Assembly: GCA_008933765.1 (NCBI GenBank)
Contig: WBUK01000003.1
Coordinates: forward strand, 1-64,000
Reading direction: 5' to 3'
Source: Ignavibacteriaceae bacterium
Lineage (GTDB): Bacteria; Bacteroidota; Ignavibacteria; Ignavibacteriales; Ignavibacteriaceae
DNA: 64,000 nucleotides
This document shows, one piece after another, positions 33,064-42,346 of this stretch. The first letter of the stretch is position 1. Every line of letters starts with the position of its first letter. The position numbers and the translations under genes were made by a program. A model generated the notes under the pieces. That model was not told the origin of the DNA. It worked only from the letters and a program-made list of their open reading frames with translations, and did not search any database.

Positions 33064-35436
33064 TTTTAAAATTTTATCCCCCTCTTTTATCTGCGGTTGA
33101 ACGGTTATCAGCTTACCCTCTAAGAATTGTTGATATGTTGAGGCTGCCCGCTCATCCGCAAAATTTCCCGATGTGCCGATGTAAGGAACCATCCGGAACA
33201 CACCTTTAGCAGGGTCAATGAAAAACCTTAAGAGTGTGCCGCGCTGTGTGTGTTTTTCACCCACAGGCAAAAACGGATTATTAAAGGCTGCAAACCGTGT
33301 GTCAAATGAACCACTTAACCCTGCCGGTTCAATCACTATGGCTTTATCCAAACCGCCAAGAAAGTTCCTCATAGCGTGCGCAGGGGCTATTCTGTTTTCT
33401 AACCCCCAAAGCCAGTTTATTGGGTCGTTTCCGTAATGCTCCGTCAAATCTTCAATTGCCTGACGGAAACTTATTCTGATCACTTCATCCCTGTCTTCTA
33501 ATTCAGCAGTTTTTTCAAAATCAAATACCGGCGAGTACCTGTCTTCCAGAACTTGTTCAATTCTTCCAGCAGGTATCCCTCCGGCAGAAAGAAGAAGCTC
33601 AAGATCATCTTTGCCTAATTTACCTTCAAATATGTTCAGCGTGAAATATTTCAGAAAAACGGAAACAATCAGTGGCGCCTGAAGTGTAGAAAGATACTCG
33701 CCGCTCCAGCCTGAAATCACCTTTAGTGATTGCACCACAGTTGACTTCTCTTTCGCTCCTTTACCGTTAAATGCGTTTAAGATGTATGGAACAACAGATA
33801 AAGAAAAGTTTGAAGTTACATCGTTTACAACGAAAGAGGGCAAATCTTTCCCTTCAGGTGAACTCAAATATCCCCTCTCACTCGAGTTTAATCTTTCGTT
33901 GAAGAAGAAATTTTTACCGGATGAAGTTACTTCGCGAATGGATAAAACAGGTTCGTCACCTCCCCCGTTTTCATCTCTTTCTGAGCTTTTTGGTGGTTCA
34001 TCCTCAGATTTATCCGATTGTTTCCCTTTCGGCTTTTTTTGTGCCTTCGGTTTTTTGCCCGGTTTTTTAGTTATTTTTTCTTCGTTATCATCTTTTCGGG
34101 GGATAAACTTTGCGGCATTTTTAGTTAACTTTCCCCCACCGGCAATCCACCAAAGGTCTGCATTGGCTTCACTTGAAAAATGCTTGTTTTCTAAATTCCC
34201 CAACCAAAGTGAGCACCCAACCTGTAAAAAGTTGAGGGGATCGAAGCCGGAAAGCTTCAGAGATTGAGCAATTTTATACTCATAAGTTTCTGAAGAGTCG
34301 CGGTTATACCCTGTTTCAGTGCCACCCTGCAGCAAGAAAACATTACCACCGGTGGCGACTCTAAGCTCAATTATTTCCGGTTCCTCACCTTTTATCCTGA
34401 TCGTATCTTTAACTAAAACCAATTTATCGGGGTTCTTTTTGTCCGCAATTATCTCGTTATTCTCATCTAACCTTATTTCTTTCACTTCACGAATATCTTT
34501 CACTACCGTTTCAATCACAGAAAATTCATCACCAACCAAGCCGGCAAGTGGAACAGGCGAACCTGGAAGTGTTGCTACTGAACCCTTTCTCCCCTCTGCT
34601 TCAAAAACCACCTGATAAAATTTACCCGGAAAAGTAAACTGCGCCTGAAGATTAAGGAAGATGCCCTGTAAACCGGTAACTTCGCTGAGATCGATACCGG
34701 TGCTGTTTTGCAATGCGAGGGTTTTCCTCAGCCTGATTTCCTCTTTCAACCCCTCCTCATCAAACTCCGGAAGATCGGTAAAGAAAGAAGAATCACTCTC
34801 TTTTCCGAATACTAAGGCACTTTTCGCGGGACCGATCTTCTTCTTAACCATTGTTATAATATCGTCGGTTAAAAATTTATTCTCTTCGGTGTAGTTTTCG
34901 AGCAAAGAAAGCATAACCACATCAGCCGGTTCCCATTTTTCGGGTTTAATATTCAACGCTGCAAATTCATTCGGAAACACGGAAGATTCTGAAGTCAGAA
35001 AACCGTTAATTCCCGCGATATACGCATTAATTAAAGCTGTGGTTTCGGGGTCAAGTTCCTGAATCATTAGCTTCGCTCGTTGCGGAAACCGGAGCATTCT
35101 GAAATATTTATCGTACCCTAAGTTGCTTTTCCCGAAGTATTGCGAGAGCCTCCCTTTGCAGATAATCCTTTTAAACTCTAACCCAAGAAGACGGTCTCTG
35201 GCGTGAAGATAACCAAGCGCAAAAAGCAGATCTTTTCTGTTCCCTGCTTTAATAAACGGAAGGTTGTTTTCGCCCGTTGAAATGATTACCTCGCCCGTAA
35301 GCCCTTTTAGCGCCACTTCCCCCTCGTACAAAGGAACGGAAGAAAAAATTAAAGATTTAAAAAAGAAATAGACCACGCCGCCGATTATCACAACCGTGAT
35401 TAGAGGTGCAATGATGTATTTTACTAAACTATTCAT
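33046..35436 (-). CDS. Penicillin-acylase-family protein lacking the usual SNxW nucleophile signature
   Basis: A 796-residue Ntn-hydrolase-family homologue starting at ATG 35436. A membrane helix (about 5-28) anchors it. The alpha-chain part is clear: VIISTGENNLPFIKAGNRKDLLFALGYLHARDRL, then GRLSQYFG and LDPETTALINAYIAGIN. The beta-chain part is recognisable later: FYQVVFEAEG, LPGSPVPLAGLVGD, ANADLWWIAGGGKL and near the end the WLWGLENRIAPAHAM and TRFAAFNNPFLPVGEKHTQRGT region. Where the family has the autoprocessing Ser-Asn-x-Trp, only NSTGID (Ser245) is present and the following Trp and Gly are missing. A Lys/Pro/Glu-rich linker (about 450-500) is inserted. Amidase activity is therefore doubtful. 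Confidence 0.85.
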   Translation of the reverse strand: MNSLVKYIIAPLITVVIIGGVVYFFFKSLIFSSVPLYEGEVALKGLTGEVIISTGENNLPFIKAGNRKDLLFALGYLHARDRLLGLEFKRIICKGRLSQYFGKSNLGYDKYFRMLRFPQRAKLMIQELDPETTALINAYIAGINGFLTSESSVFPNEFAALNIKPEKWEPADVVMLSLLENYTEENKFLTDDIITMVKKKIGPAKSALVFGKESDSSFFTDLPEFDEEGLKEEIRLRKTLALQNSTGIDLSEVTGLQGIFLNLQAQFTFPGKFYQVVFEAEGRKGSVATLPGSPVPLAGLVGDEFSVIETVVKDIREVKEIRLDENNEIIADKKNPDKLVLVKDTIRIKGEEPEIIELRVATGGNVFLLQGGTETGYNRDSSETYEYKIAQSLKLSGFDPLNFLQVGCSLWLGNLENKHFSSEANADLWWIAGGGKLTKNAAKFIPRKDDNEEKITKKPGKKPKAQKKPKGKQSDKSEDEPPKSSERDENGGGDEPVLSIREVTSSGKNFFFNERLNSSERGYLSSPEGKDLPSFVVNDVTSNFSLSVVPYILNAFNGKGAKEKSTVVQSLKVISGWSGEYLSTLQAPLIVSVFLKYFTLNIFEGKLGKDDLELLLSAGGIPAGRIEQVLEDRYSPVFDFEKTAELEDRDEVIRISFRQAIEDLTEHYGNDPINWLWGLENRIAPAHAMRNFLGGLDKAIVIEPAGLSGSFDTRFAAFNNPFLPVGEKHTQRGTLLRFFIDPAKGVFRMVPYIGTSGNFADERAASTYQQFLEGKLITVQPQIKEGDKILKLIRLP

Positions 35437-35439
35437 AAA

Positions 35440-35510
35440 ATCAGAATTGATTAACAATCATAGAATGAAAATTGATTAACAATCATAAAATCAGAATTGA
35501 TTAACGATGC
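35440..35510. repeat. 25-bp direct repeat between acylase-like and BamA-like genes
   Basis: ATTGATTAACAATCAT recurs at 35446 and 35471, and ATTGATTAACGAT at 35496 (25-bp steps). The last copy encodes the C-terminal residues and stop of the BamA-like protein; the array covers the spacer up to the next start codon. Confidence 0.85.
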
Positions 35511-37389
35511 CGAAGTGAATTTTGCCGTCGCGGAATGACTCACCGCTTGCCAGTGCGTAACTGACCGAAAGGAGACCTATACCGGTTTCAAAACTAATCC
35601 CAAACCCATACCCGGTTTTGAAAGCGCTTATTTCTTCGGCTCCGGTTTCGGAATTGCCACTCAACAGATAATATCCGCTGTCAAAAAAAGCGAAAACAAA
35701 CGATCTTTGGGAGAGAAGATATCGGTATTCCAAGTTTGACCATGCAGTACGGTTCCCCCTGAATTGCTCTTCCCTGTACCCCCTGAGAGAGGCGTTTCCG
35801 CCTAACTTATAAAGATCGGAATCTTCTATAAGGTCTCCCTGTATCTCCCTTGCATGAACCCCAAAAGCCAGAATATTCCGGTTAAAAACTTGATAGTAAA
35901 GCGCAAGATCGAAAATTAGTCTTCTCAGATTTACCTGCAGTGTCTGCTCCGGTTTAATAAATTCAGCGGGTCCGTTTATCTTTTTATTTGATATCGAAAA
36001 ATATGAAAAAAAATTAATACCGTTGGTCGGTGAGATGGGGTCATCACGGGTATCGTACCTAAGCCCAATACCGCCGGTTGTAATAGTTGAGTTAAAAACC
36101 GTAAAAACGGGTTTTTCATACAATGTAGGAATTACCGACTGGGAAGCAAGAGTAAGTGCAACTGAAAAATTTTCACCGGCATAATATTCTCCCGTTAACT
36201 CCAAAATCCTGTCAACATAGAGAGTATCCTGTTTTTTTTGGAAAAGCCTCGGGGATAAGTTCAATGGCAGCCCAAACACCCACGGCTCCATATATCGCAG
36301 GTCAAGCTCCTGAGAGTTTCTGCTGAGCTGCTGCCATTTAAACGAAAAATTGCGACCCGTGCCGAAAAGATTTCTCATATCAATGTTTACTAACCCCGTA
36401 ATATATCCGTCATTTTCGTTTGCAGCCGGCGGAACATACCCAATTATCCCGTCGAAATTGTTTGTGGTGGTCTCTTTTACCGAAATTTTAAAAACTCCTT
36501 CGTCGCTCTCGGTAAAATAAAACTCGGGCGGGGGGACGGGTTCAAAAAAGCGGAGTTTGTTCAATTTCGAGGTAATTAAGTCGTTTTTTTCAGGATAATA
36601 AATATCGCCTGTTTTAATGTTGATTTCCCGAAGGATCACATCAGGGGAAGTGTCGGTGTTGCCTGTTATTTCAATTTTGTTTATTACGGCTTTCTTCTCC
36701 GGGTTTATTGAAGCATTTATTTCAGCAAAAAGTTCGGTTGAGTCATGGCTGTAATAAGTGATAACGGAATTAACGGTTATTTTAGCAAAGGGGTAGCCTT
36801 TGTTTTCCAAATTATCCAAAATTTCTGTAAAAACTCCCTTTATTTCTGCTTCATTGTATCGGCTACCCTCGATGAAAGAAATCCCTCTTACCCCTCTAAG
36901 CAGGAAATCGAGACTAAGGGAATCGGTCGCTTTTGATGGTGGAGCCTCCGGGTTTTGTGGTTGTGCTTTACCGTCCGGCAGTGATTCCCCGTTTTTGGGT
37001 TGCTCCGAAGGGTTTTGGGATTCCTCAGAAAGGTTTTGAGGTGCCCCCGCTACTGCGCTGCCTACCACCACTTTAAACTTCAAGGATTTGAGAACAGCAA
37101 CAATTCCCGGCGTAATTTCAATTTTTAAGATATAAGAAGTTGTGTCTTTTTCTATGAGCGAAAGGTCAATTTTATGATCCAAATAGCCGATTGAATTTAA
37201 CTTTTTCGAGATTAAACTTGCAGTGGTATCGGAATTGAATGAAGTAAAATCTATGGGAAGGAATAAACCAATTTCAGATAGTAATTCTTCTTTTGGTACT
37301 GGGCTGCCACCCGATAGCTCAACTTCTGTGATGCTTTGTGCAAACGAGACCGAAGAAAGAGCAAAAGCAAGCAGGCTAAACCATCTCAT
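35491..37389 (-). CDS. BamA/TamA-like Omp85 outer-membrane protein
   Basis: A 632-residue outer-membrane protein of the Omp85 superfamily. It has a signal peptide (1-17, ending SFAQ), POTRA-like domains (about 20-290; ITEVELSGGSPVPKEELLSEI and VINKIEITGNTDTSPDVILREINIKTGDIY) and a C-terminal 16-strand barrel (about 300-632) ending in Phe as most barrel proteins do. The barrel contains GIGLRYDTRDDPISPTNG and GNASLRGYREEQFRGN, the latter holding the loop-6 RGY variant of the VRGF/Y motif. A Pro/Gln/Glu-rich insert (about 120-155) interrupts the first POTRA. It could assemble or export outer-membrane proteins; whether it is the main BamA is unclear. Overlaps the upstream kinase gene by 14 bp. 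Confidence 0.88.
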   Translation of the reverse strand: MRWFSLLAFALSSVSFAQSITEVELSGGSPVPKEELLSEIGLFLPIDFTSFNSDTTASLISKKLNSIGYLDHKIDLSLIEKDTTSYILKIEITPGIVAVLKSLKFKVVVGSAVAGAPQNLSEESQNPSEQPKNGESLPDGKAQPQNPEAPPSKATDSLSLDFLLRGVRGISFIEGSRYNEAEIKGVFTEILDNLENKGYPFAKITVNSVITYYSHDSTELFAEINASINPEKKAVINKIEITGNTDTSPDVILREINIKTGDIYYPEKNDLITSKLNKLRFFEPVPPPEFYFTESDEGVFKISVKETTTNNFDGIIGYVPPAANENDGYITGLVNIDMRNLFGTGRNFSFKWQQLSRNSQELDLRYMEPWVFGLPLNLSPRLFQKKQDTLYVDRILELTGEYYAGENFSVALTLASQSVIPTLYEKPVFTVFNSTITTGGIGLRYDTRDDPISPTNGINFFSYFSISNKKINGPAEFIKPEQTLQVNLRRLIFDLALYYQVFNRNILAFGVHAREIQGDLIEDSDLYKLGGNASLRGYREEQFRGNRTAWSNLEYRYLLSQRSFVFAFFDSGYYLLSGNSETGAEEISAFKTGYGFGISFETGIGLLSVSYALASGESFRDGKIHFGIVNQF

Positions 37390-38338
37390 TCATTAGGTTC
37401 AGTTTTTTACCAATCGTTTCAATCTTTACTTCGGGAATTAACCGTTCGGCAGTTTTTGAATTCACTTCGCATACTTCCGTCATCATTGCATTAGCTGCGC
37501 CATACGCTGCGGCAATTTTCAGTGAATCGAGAATGGTTTCATCTTTGTAAAGACCGTAAACCAGTGCGGCAACCATTGCATCCCCGCTACCCGTTTCGTC
37601 ACTTTTTGAAACAACCGGAGGTGTTATTTTGTAAACAAAACCATAGTGATTTGCAAAAAAGGGTTTATCACCATCAGTTAAAATTGAAATTTTCACGCCA
37701 AGGTTGTGGAAATGTGCAAGCGCTTTAATGGCAGCTTCTTCAGTTTCGATCGGGGTTTGCAGATATTCAGCAGCTTCTTTTTTGTTAAGGTGAAGCACCG
37801 TAGGTTGGTTGCCAACGGCTCGTTTTAACGATTCGCCGTATGTATCCAAAATTGCGGTTTTATCATATTTTCCGGCAACTTCAAGCCCATAGGCAAAAAT
37901 TCCGTCACTTTCAGGTGAAGGGCTGCTGCCTGAAAAAACAACATACTCACAGTTTTGCATCATTTTTTCCAATTTTTGCCTGAATGCTTCAGCTTCCCGG
38001 GGTAAAATAATTGAATTTTGCCCGAAATAGTGGGTAACTTTCCGGTCGGTTTCTTCAATAACAACACTTCCAAACCTTGTTTCCGATTTAGTAGGAACGG
38101 CAGTGAAGTTAATTCCCTCAGTTGTAAGCGCCGCCCGAAGCCTCCTGCCGTGGTCGCCCCCCAGAAAAGTAAAAGCAATATTTTGCACACCAATTCTGTT
38201 AAGCTGGCGGCTTACATTTATCCCTTTTCCGCCGGCATAGTAAGAAAGTTTACCCCCTCTGTTTGCTGTGCCAATTTTTACATCATTGTAATGCAGCCTG
38301 TGCTCAATAATGGGATTGAGTGTTACCGTTAGGATCAA
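37376..38338 (-). CDS. PfkB-family sugar kinase (1-phosphofructokinase-like)
   Basis: A 320-residue ribokinase-superfamily enzyme. It opens with ILTVTLNPIIEHRL and has GGKGINVSRQLNRIG, both typical of FruK/LacC phosphosugar kinases, and ends with the anion-hole motif DETGSGDAMVAALVYGL containing the catalytic Asp. The usual N-P-x-(I/L)-D substrate Asp is replaced, reading NPIIE. Start is TTG 38338, supported by an AGGAGCGG ribosome site 5 bp upstream. No phosphotransferase system gene accompanies it; instead it sits between GWxTD and BamA-like genes. Confidence 0.9.
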   Translation of the reverse strand: MILTVTLNPIIEHRLHYNDVKIGTANRGGKLSYYAGGKGINVSRQLNRIGVQNIAFTFLGGDHGRRLRAALTTEGINFTAVPTKSETRFGSVVIEETDRKVTHYFGQNSIILPREAEAFRQKLEKMMQNCEYVVFSGSSPSPESDGIFAYGLEVAGKYDKTAILDTYGESLKRAVGNQPTVLHLNKKEAAEYLQTPIETEEAAIKALAHFHNLGVKISILTDGDKPFFANHYGFVYKITPPVVSKSDETGSGDAMVAALVYGLYKDETILDSLKIAAAYGAANAMMTEVCEVNSKTAERLIPEVKIETIGKKLNLMNEMV

Positions 38339-38347
38339 GCACCGCTC

Positions 38348-39622
38348 CTAATATCTGTACCTGTATTCACCGAAAAACGGAGTAACCAACCGATAGTCAC
38401 CAAACCCGGTCTGATCAACAAACACAAATCTGCGGTTAATATCATAGTAATCCCAGATTTCATAAGGTTTGCTGTCATATTCAAAAGGATGTCTTTCGAT
38501 GTTGTTCGGTGCGCCTAAGGTGATATATACCATCCCCATATCGCTCCTCCACCCTTCTAACATCTGTTTGAAGTGTTTGTTTGCATAATTAATCCGGCGG
38601 TAATATTCATTGAAAACTTCGTTCTCTGAAGTTCCGGGTGTCGGGTCTTTCTTATCCCAAAACGCCTTAAATCTCTGCAGTTTATCGTTAAAATCCACTC
38701 CATCGTGAATTAAACTAATCTCTGCCGGTCCGGCAATATAGATCATCTGATCTGTCGCTTTCTCCAAATCTTTAAGGTTAGAGGGCATTCCCGACCATTT
38801 TGAAACGAAAGACTTTGTGCTGACCACAACCGTTTTACCATCTTCATACGGCGCACTAATCACCATTTTATACTCGCCCATCCCTATATCTTTGAAGTTA
38901 AATGTGTAAAACAACTGGTTGCTTCCGGCTTTAAGGTTTTCCGTTTTCTTCTCACCGAACAGCGAGTCACCTTTTGCATCTGTTATTTTATAATCTACCT
39001 CAACTTCCCTATCGGTAGCCGAGTAAATTTCGTAAAAAATGGGAATTCCATCCGGTTGTTTTGCGATATTTCTCGAAAGATTTGGGATAATTTTGGCTAC
39101 CCCCTGGTCAGTTACCGTTTTCTGGGCAATCATCATAATATCGCTCATCGAAAGCTCTTTGTTATAGTCCCGCACCTGAAATTCAGCCTCGGCTTTATAT
39201 TCCCTGCGTGACTCCAAATCTTCAACGATAACGGTGATGTAATACTTTGCAGGGGGTAATTTAAAAGACCTTGTCGAAAGGTTATAATCGCTTTTTGAGA
39301 CAGTTTTCTGAAAATCAATCACTTCAATTTTTTCGTTCCACTGCTTTTCAGTAATTAAATTCAACCTGTTTTCATCGTTAACCGTAACCGCTATTGAATA
39401 CTCCGCCTTGAACTTCTCACCGGCTTTTATGAACGACAGGTTGCTGAAGGGCAACTGAATGAAGAAATCTACCCGCGTTTGTGCAGCATCACCGGAGTAA
39501 AAATTGTAAATGTCAAAAAAGAAAGCCGGTTCACGGTTCTCATCACCGGGTCGGTCATAACCCGGCTGAGCAAGCAACCTGCCCGTCAATAAAATAAGGA
39601 ACAAAATTAGTGATCGTTTCAT
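38348..39622 (-). CDS. GWxTD domain-containing exported protein
   Basis: A 424-residue protein with a signal peptide (1-18, ending LLAQ). The middle (about 30-290) is beta-rich. The C-terminal about 110 residues fit the GWxTD domain: EYYRRINYANKHFKQ, then GWRSDMGMVYITLGAPNNIE, and the aromatic EIWDYY. Here the name motif reads GWRSDMG, with Ser in place of Thr. The family is common in Ignavibacteria, Acidobacteria and relatives, and its function is not established. It begins one base before the rimO stop region on the same strand, so it is probably co-transcribed. Confidence 0.88.
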   Translation of the reverse strand: MKRSLILFLILLTGRLLAQPGYDRPGDENREPAFFFDIYNFYSGDAAQTRVDFFIQLPFSNLSFIKAGEKFKAEYSIAVTVNDENRLNLITEKQWNEKIEVIDFQKTVSKSDYNLSTRSFKLPPAKYYITVIVEDLESRREYKAEAEFQVRDYNKELSMSDIMMIAQKTVTDQGVAKIIPNLSRNIAKQPDGIPIFYEIYSATDREVEVDYKITDAKGDSLFGEKKTENLKAGSNQLFYTFNFKDIGMGEYKMVISAPYEDGKTVVVSTKSFVSKWSGMPSNLKDLEKATDQMIYIAGPAEISLIHDGVDFNDKLQRFKAFWDKKDPTPGTSENEVFNEYYRRINYANKHFKQMLEGWRSDMGMVYITLGAPNNIERHPFEYDSKPYEIWDYYDINRRFVFVDQTGFGDYRLVTPFFGEYRYRY

Positions 39623-39623
39623 C

Positions 39624-40916
39624 TTAGTCTCTTTCTGTTGTACCGAAAAGGTCGTATTCGGCAGAGTCGTAAATGGTTACATCAACGATATCACCCGGTT
39701 TTAAATTACCCGAGTGCTTGTCGATAATCACTTCACCGTCAATTTCAGGTGCATCCATCATCGTTCTTCCGATAAAGTAACCATTCTCAGCAGTGTCGAT
39801 TATAACTTTTAGTGTAGAATCAACCAGTTTTTCATTTTTCCGTTTGGAAATTTGTTTCTGGGCTTCCATAATTCGTTTTTTCCTCCGGTTTTTTTCTTTT
39901 TCCGGAACAGGGTCCCCTAAAATAAAACTTGTTGTGTTCTCTTCAGCAGAAAAAGTAAATACCCCAAGCCTGTCGAATTGAAAATCTTTCACAAACCCGA
40001 GCAACTCATCAAAGTTCTCCTGAGTTTCTGCGGGGTAGCCTGTAATAATCGTAGTTCTTAGCGTAATATCCGGTATCCTTGTACGCAACTTATTCAGCAA
40101 TTCAAGCGTTGCTCTTTTTGTTATTCCCCGCCTCATCGAGGTAAGCACCTTATCACTTATGTGCTGAAGCGGCAAATCCAGATATTTCAATATTTTAGGA
40201 TTTGTAGCCATCTCTTCAATCAGGTCATCCGGAAAGTGTGAGGGATACGCATACATCAGCCTTATCCACTCAATCCCCTCCACTTTGCTTATTTCATTCA
40301 GCAGCGTTGCAATTTTTCTTTCGCCGTAGAGGTCCTTGCCGTAATCTGTGGTGTCTTGAGCTATAACAATCAGTTCTTTCACTCCGTTGCGGGCTAAAAA
40401 CCGGGTTTCTTCCAACAGTTCTTCCATCGGTTTTGAATGATGTTTCCCCCGCATAATCGGAATCGAACAGAAAGAACAAGGATGATCGCACCCCTCAGAA
40501 ATTTTCAGATAAGCGAAATGGTGGTCTTTCGAAAGGTGTCGTTCCCCCAAAAGTTCATACTTAAGATGACCTCCCATATCCTTAATTATTTCCTCGTATT
40601 TCTCGGTTCCGTAGAACTTGTCAACCTCAGGAATATCGGCTTTCAGCTCATCCATATATCTTGCGGACAGGCACCCGGCAACTATAACATTGCGCACAAC
40701 ACCTTCGTTTTTCAACTTAACTGCCTTGAAAATCTCGTCGATCGACTCTTTTTTTGCGGCTTCAATAAAACCGCAGGTGTTCAAAATAATCGTATCTGCT
40801 TCTTCCGGGTTCTCTGTAAGTTCATATCCGTTCAACAACAGTTGGTTCATCAATCTTTCTGAATCAACCGTGTTTTTCGAACATCCCATCGTAATCACAC
40901 CAACTTTTTTTGCCAT
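39624..40916 (-). CDS. rimO: Ribosomal protein S12 methylthiotransferase RimO
   Basis: A 430-residue radical-SAM methylthiotransferase modifying Asp of ribosomal protein S12. Three parts are visible: the N-terminal UPF0004 domain with Cys ligands (VITMGCSKNTVDSERL, ILNTCGFIEAAKKES and the VAGCLSARY Cys), the radical-SAM core with CDHPCSFCSIP (CxxxCxxC), and a C-terminal TRAM domain. ISEGCDHPC together with PIMRGKHHSKP identifies RimO rather than MiaB, which is also in the window. Start ATG 40916; 76 bp after the cdsA stop. Confidence 0.96.
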   Translation of the reverse strand: MAKKVGVITMGCSKNTVDSERLMNQLLLNGYELTENPEEADTIILNTCGFIEAAKKESIDEIFKAVKLKNEGVVRNVIVAGCLSARYMDELKADIPEVDKFYGTEKYEEIIKDMGGHLKYELLGERHLSKDHHFAYLKISEGCDHPCSFCSIPIMRGKHHSKPMEELLEETRFLARNGVKELIVIAQDTTDYGKDLYGERKIATLLNEISKVEGIEWIRLMYAYPSHFPDDLIEEMATNPKILKYLDLPLQHISDKVLTSMRRGITKRATLELLNKLRTRIPDITLRTTIITGYPAETQENFDELLGFVKDFQFDRLGVFTFSAEENTTSFILGDPVPEKEKNRRKKRIMEAQKQISKRKNEKLVDSTLKVIIDTAENGYFIGRTMMDAPEIDGEVIIDKHSGNLKPGDIVDVTIYDSAEYDLFGTTERD

Positions 40917-40992
40917 TCCTTACAACTCAATAAAATGCTTTAATTACAAATCTTTCAAGAACCGGGGAATCAGTTTTTCCCCGATATATTCC

Positions 40993-41811
40993 TTACAACT
41001 CAATAAAATTTTTCAAATATAAATAAACAAAAGGCGCCGAGGCAATAATCGAATCGAAACGATCGAAAAATCCGCCATGATCCGCCAATAAATTAGACGA
41101 ATCTTTAACGCCAACATCCCGTTTTATCAACGATTCACTCAAATCACCCAAGGGCCCGACAATTCCCACTGTTAATCCGAGAATAACCGCATCTTGCACC
41201 AAAAGAAAATCGAGGAACAGCCATCTGAACAGAAAAAAACTCCCTACAGCTCCTGCCATACCAAAGTAAAAACCTTCAGTGCTCTTTTTTGGGCTTACCC
41301 TTTCCAAAAGCCGGTGTTTTCCAAATGTAAGTCCGCCGAAATATGCCGAAGTGTCGCTAAGCCAAATCGATACAATATATGAAATTACGAACAACCCCCC
41401 TTGATTATCACGAAAACCGGCGAAATCCCTGATTAAAACCAAGCTGCCGGTGCAGATTCCGATGTAAAACAAACCAAGATATGTTGCTCCAAGATTGCTA
41501 AGTGCCGACCCTTTGTTACGAAACAACTCCCGGAACATAAAAAGCGGTACCGAAAAAAAGATAACATCAAGCGGCGCAACCCAGTTTTCATGCAAGTTGA
41601 TTAAAAAAAACAAAATAACAACAGAACCTAATCCTGTTGTTACTATTGTCTCTTTTTTAAGAGCCATTTGGCTTAATTCCCAAAAGGAAATCACCGAAAT
41701 TAACGCAACAAACCCCAAAAACCAGTAGCCGCCAAAATAGGCGGCAGCCAGTACAAGGGGTCCTAATGTGAAAGTAATCAACACACGGGAGAATAATCCG
41801 CTAAATTTCAT
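40993..41811 (-). CDS. cdsA: Phosphatidate cytidylyltransferase CdsA
   Basis: A 272-residue integral membrane enzyme that makes CDP-diacylglycerol from phosphatidate and CTP. About seven or eight hydrophobic helices are seen. The signature near the C-terminus, SLIKRDVGVKDSSNLLADHGGFFDRFDSI, contains the conserved KDSSxxxxxHGGxxDRxDS metal-binding motif (about residues 225-250). DTSAYFGGLTFGKHRL is the second conserved region. Start ATG 41811. It sits in the long minus-strand run between a DUF2007 protein and rimO. Confidence 0.96.
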   Translation of the reverse strand: MKFSGLFSRVLITFTLGPLVLAAAYFGGYWFLGFVALISVISFWELSQMALKKETIVTTGLGSVVILFFLINLHENWVAPLDVIFFSVPLFMFRELFRNKGSALSNLGATYLGLFYIGICTGSLVLIRDFAGFRDNQGGLFVISYIVSIWLSDTSAYFGGLTFGKHRLLERVSPKKSTEGFYFGMAGAVGSFFLFRWLFLDFLLVQDAVILGLTVGIVGPLGDLSESLIKRDVGVKDSSNLLADHGGFFDRFDSIIASAPFVYLYLKNFIEL

Positions 41812-41848
41812 TTTTTTTTAATCGGGCTTAAGTGAATGTTTCCTTCTC

Positions 41849-42199
41849 CTAATCTTCCTCGCCGGGAGGCTCATGTTTTTTTCTTTCGTAATCAGCCAAA
41901 TATTCAAAAGCGGCTTCACCATCCTCAACTCTTACGAAGAGGTGAATATCCGCATTGTTGCCCAAACCCGGGTAACTGCTGTCTTTTTTGTTCACAATTT
42001 CGCAAAGTATGCCGCCGCTCTCTAAATTGGTTTTAAGCATCTCGGCTTCATACAGATCGAAACAGGAGTAAACCATCAGATAATCGTCGTTATAGAAACT
42101 GACCGACCCATCCTGCTTATTATCCAACGCAGTACCGCACTCGGGGCAGATGGGCACCCCGCTTTCAAAAATTGAACCACAGTTTGGACATTGATACAT
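41849..42199 (-). CDS. Zinc-ribbon plus DUF2007 protein
   Basis: A 116-residue protein. The first 25 residues are a zinc ribbon with two CPxCG motifs (YQCPNCGS and CPECGTA). The rest matches the DUF2007 (putative signal-transducing) pattern: VYSCFDLYEAEMLKTNLESGGILCEI, then a short strand pair and LFVRVEDGEAAFEYL. The tail is acidic. Function is not established; it is soluble and may regulate or bind a partner. Its upstream spacer is a microsatellite. Confidence 0.85.
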   Translation of the reverse strand: MYQCPNCGSIFESGVPICPECGTALDNKQDGSVSFYNDDYLMVYSCFDLYEAEMLKTNLESGGILCEIVNKKDSSYPGLGNNADIHLFVRVEDGEAAFEYLADYERKKHEPPGEED

Positions 42200-42203
42200 T
42201 TCT

Positions 42204-42325
42204 TCGTTTCTCGGTTTCTCGGTTTCTCGGTTTCTCGGTTTCTCGGTTTACTTTTTATTAGCCTGTTTGCTTTTAAGCTTCTTTGCTTCTTTGCTTCTTT
42301 GCTTCTTTGCTTCTTTGCTTCTTGG
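42204..42325. repeat. Two adjacent 8-bp microsatellites
   Basis: GTTTCTCG is repeated five times at about 42206-42247, then TTTGCTTC about six times at about 42281-42323. Both lie in the spacer between the DUF3108 and DUF2007 genes, close to the start of the latter (42199), where copy-number change could alter its ribosome-site distance. Confidence 0.9.
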
Positions 42326-42346
42326 TTTAACGGTTTCTTCGGTCTT

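Noticed and set aside
33782-34267. 161-codon plus-strand ORF
   Set aside because: Antisense to the acylase-like gene, composed of Ser/Pro/Phe low-complexity sequence mirroring its Lys/Glu insert.
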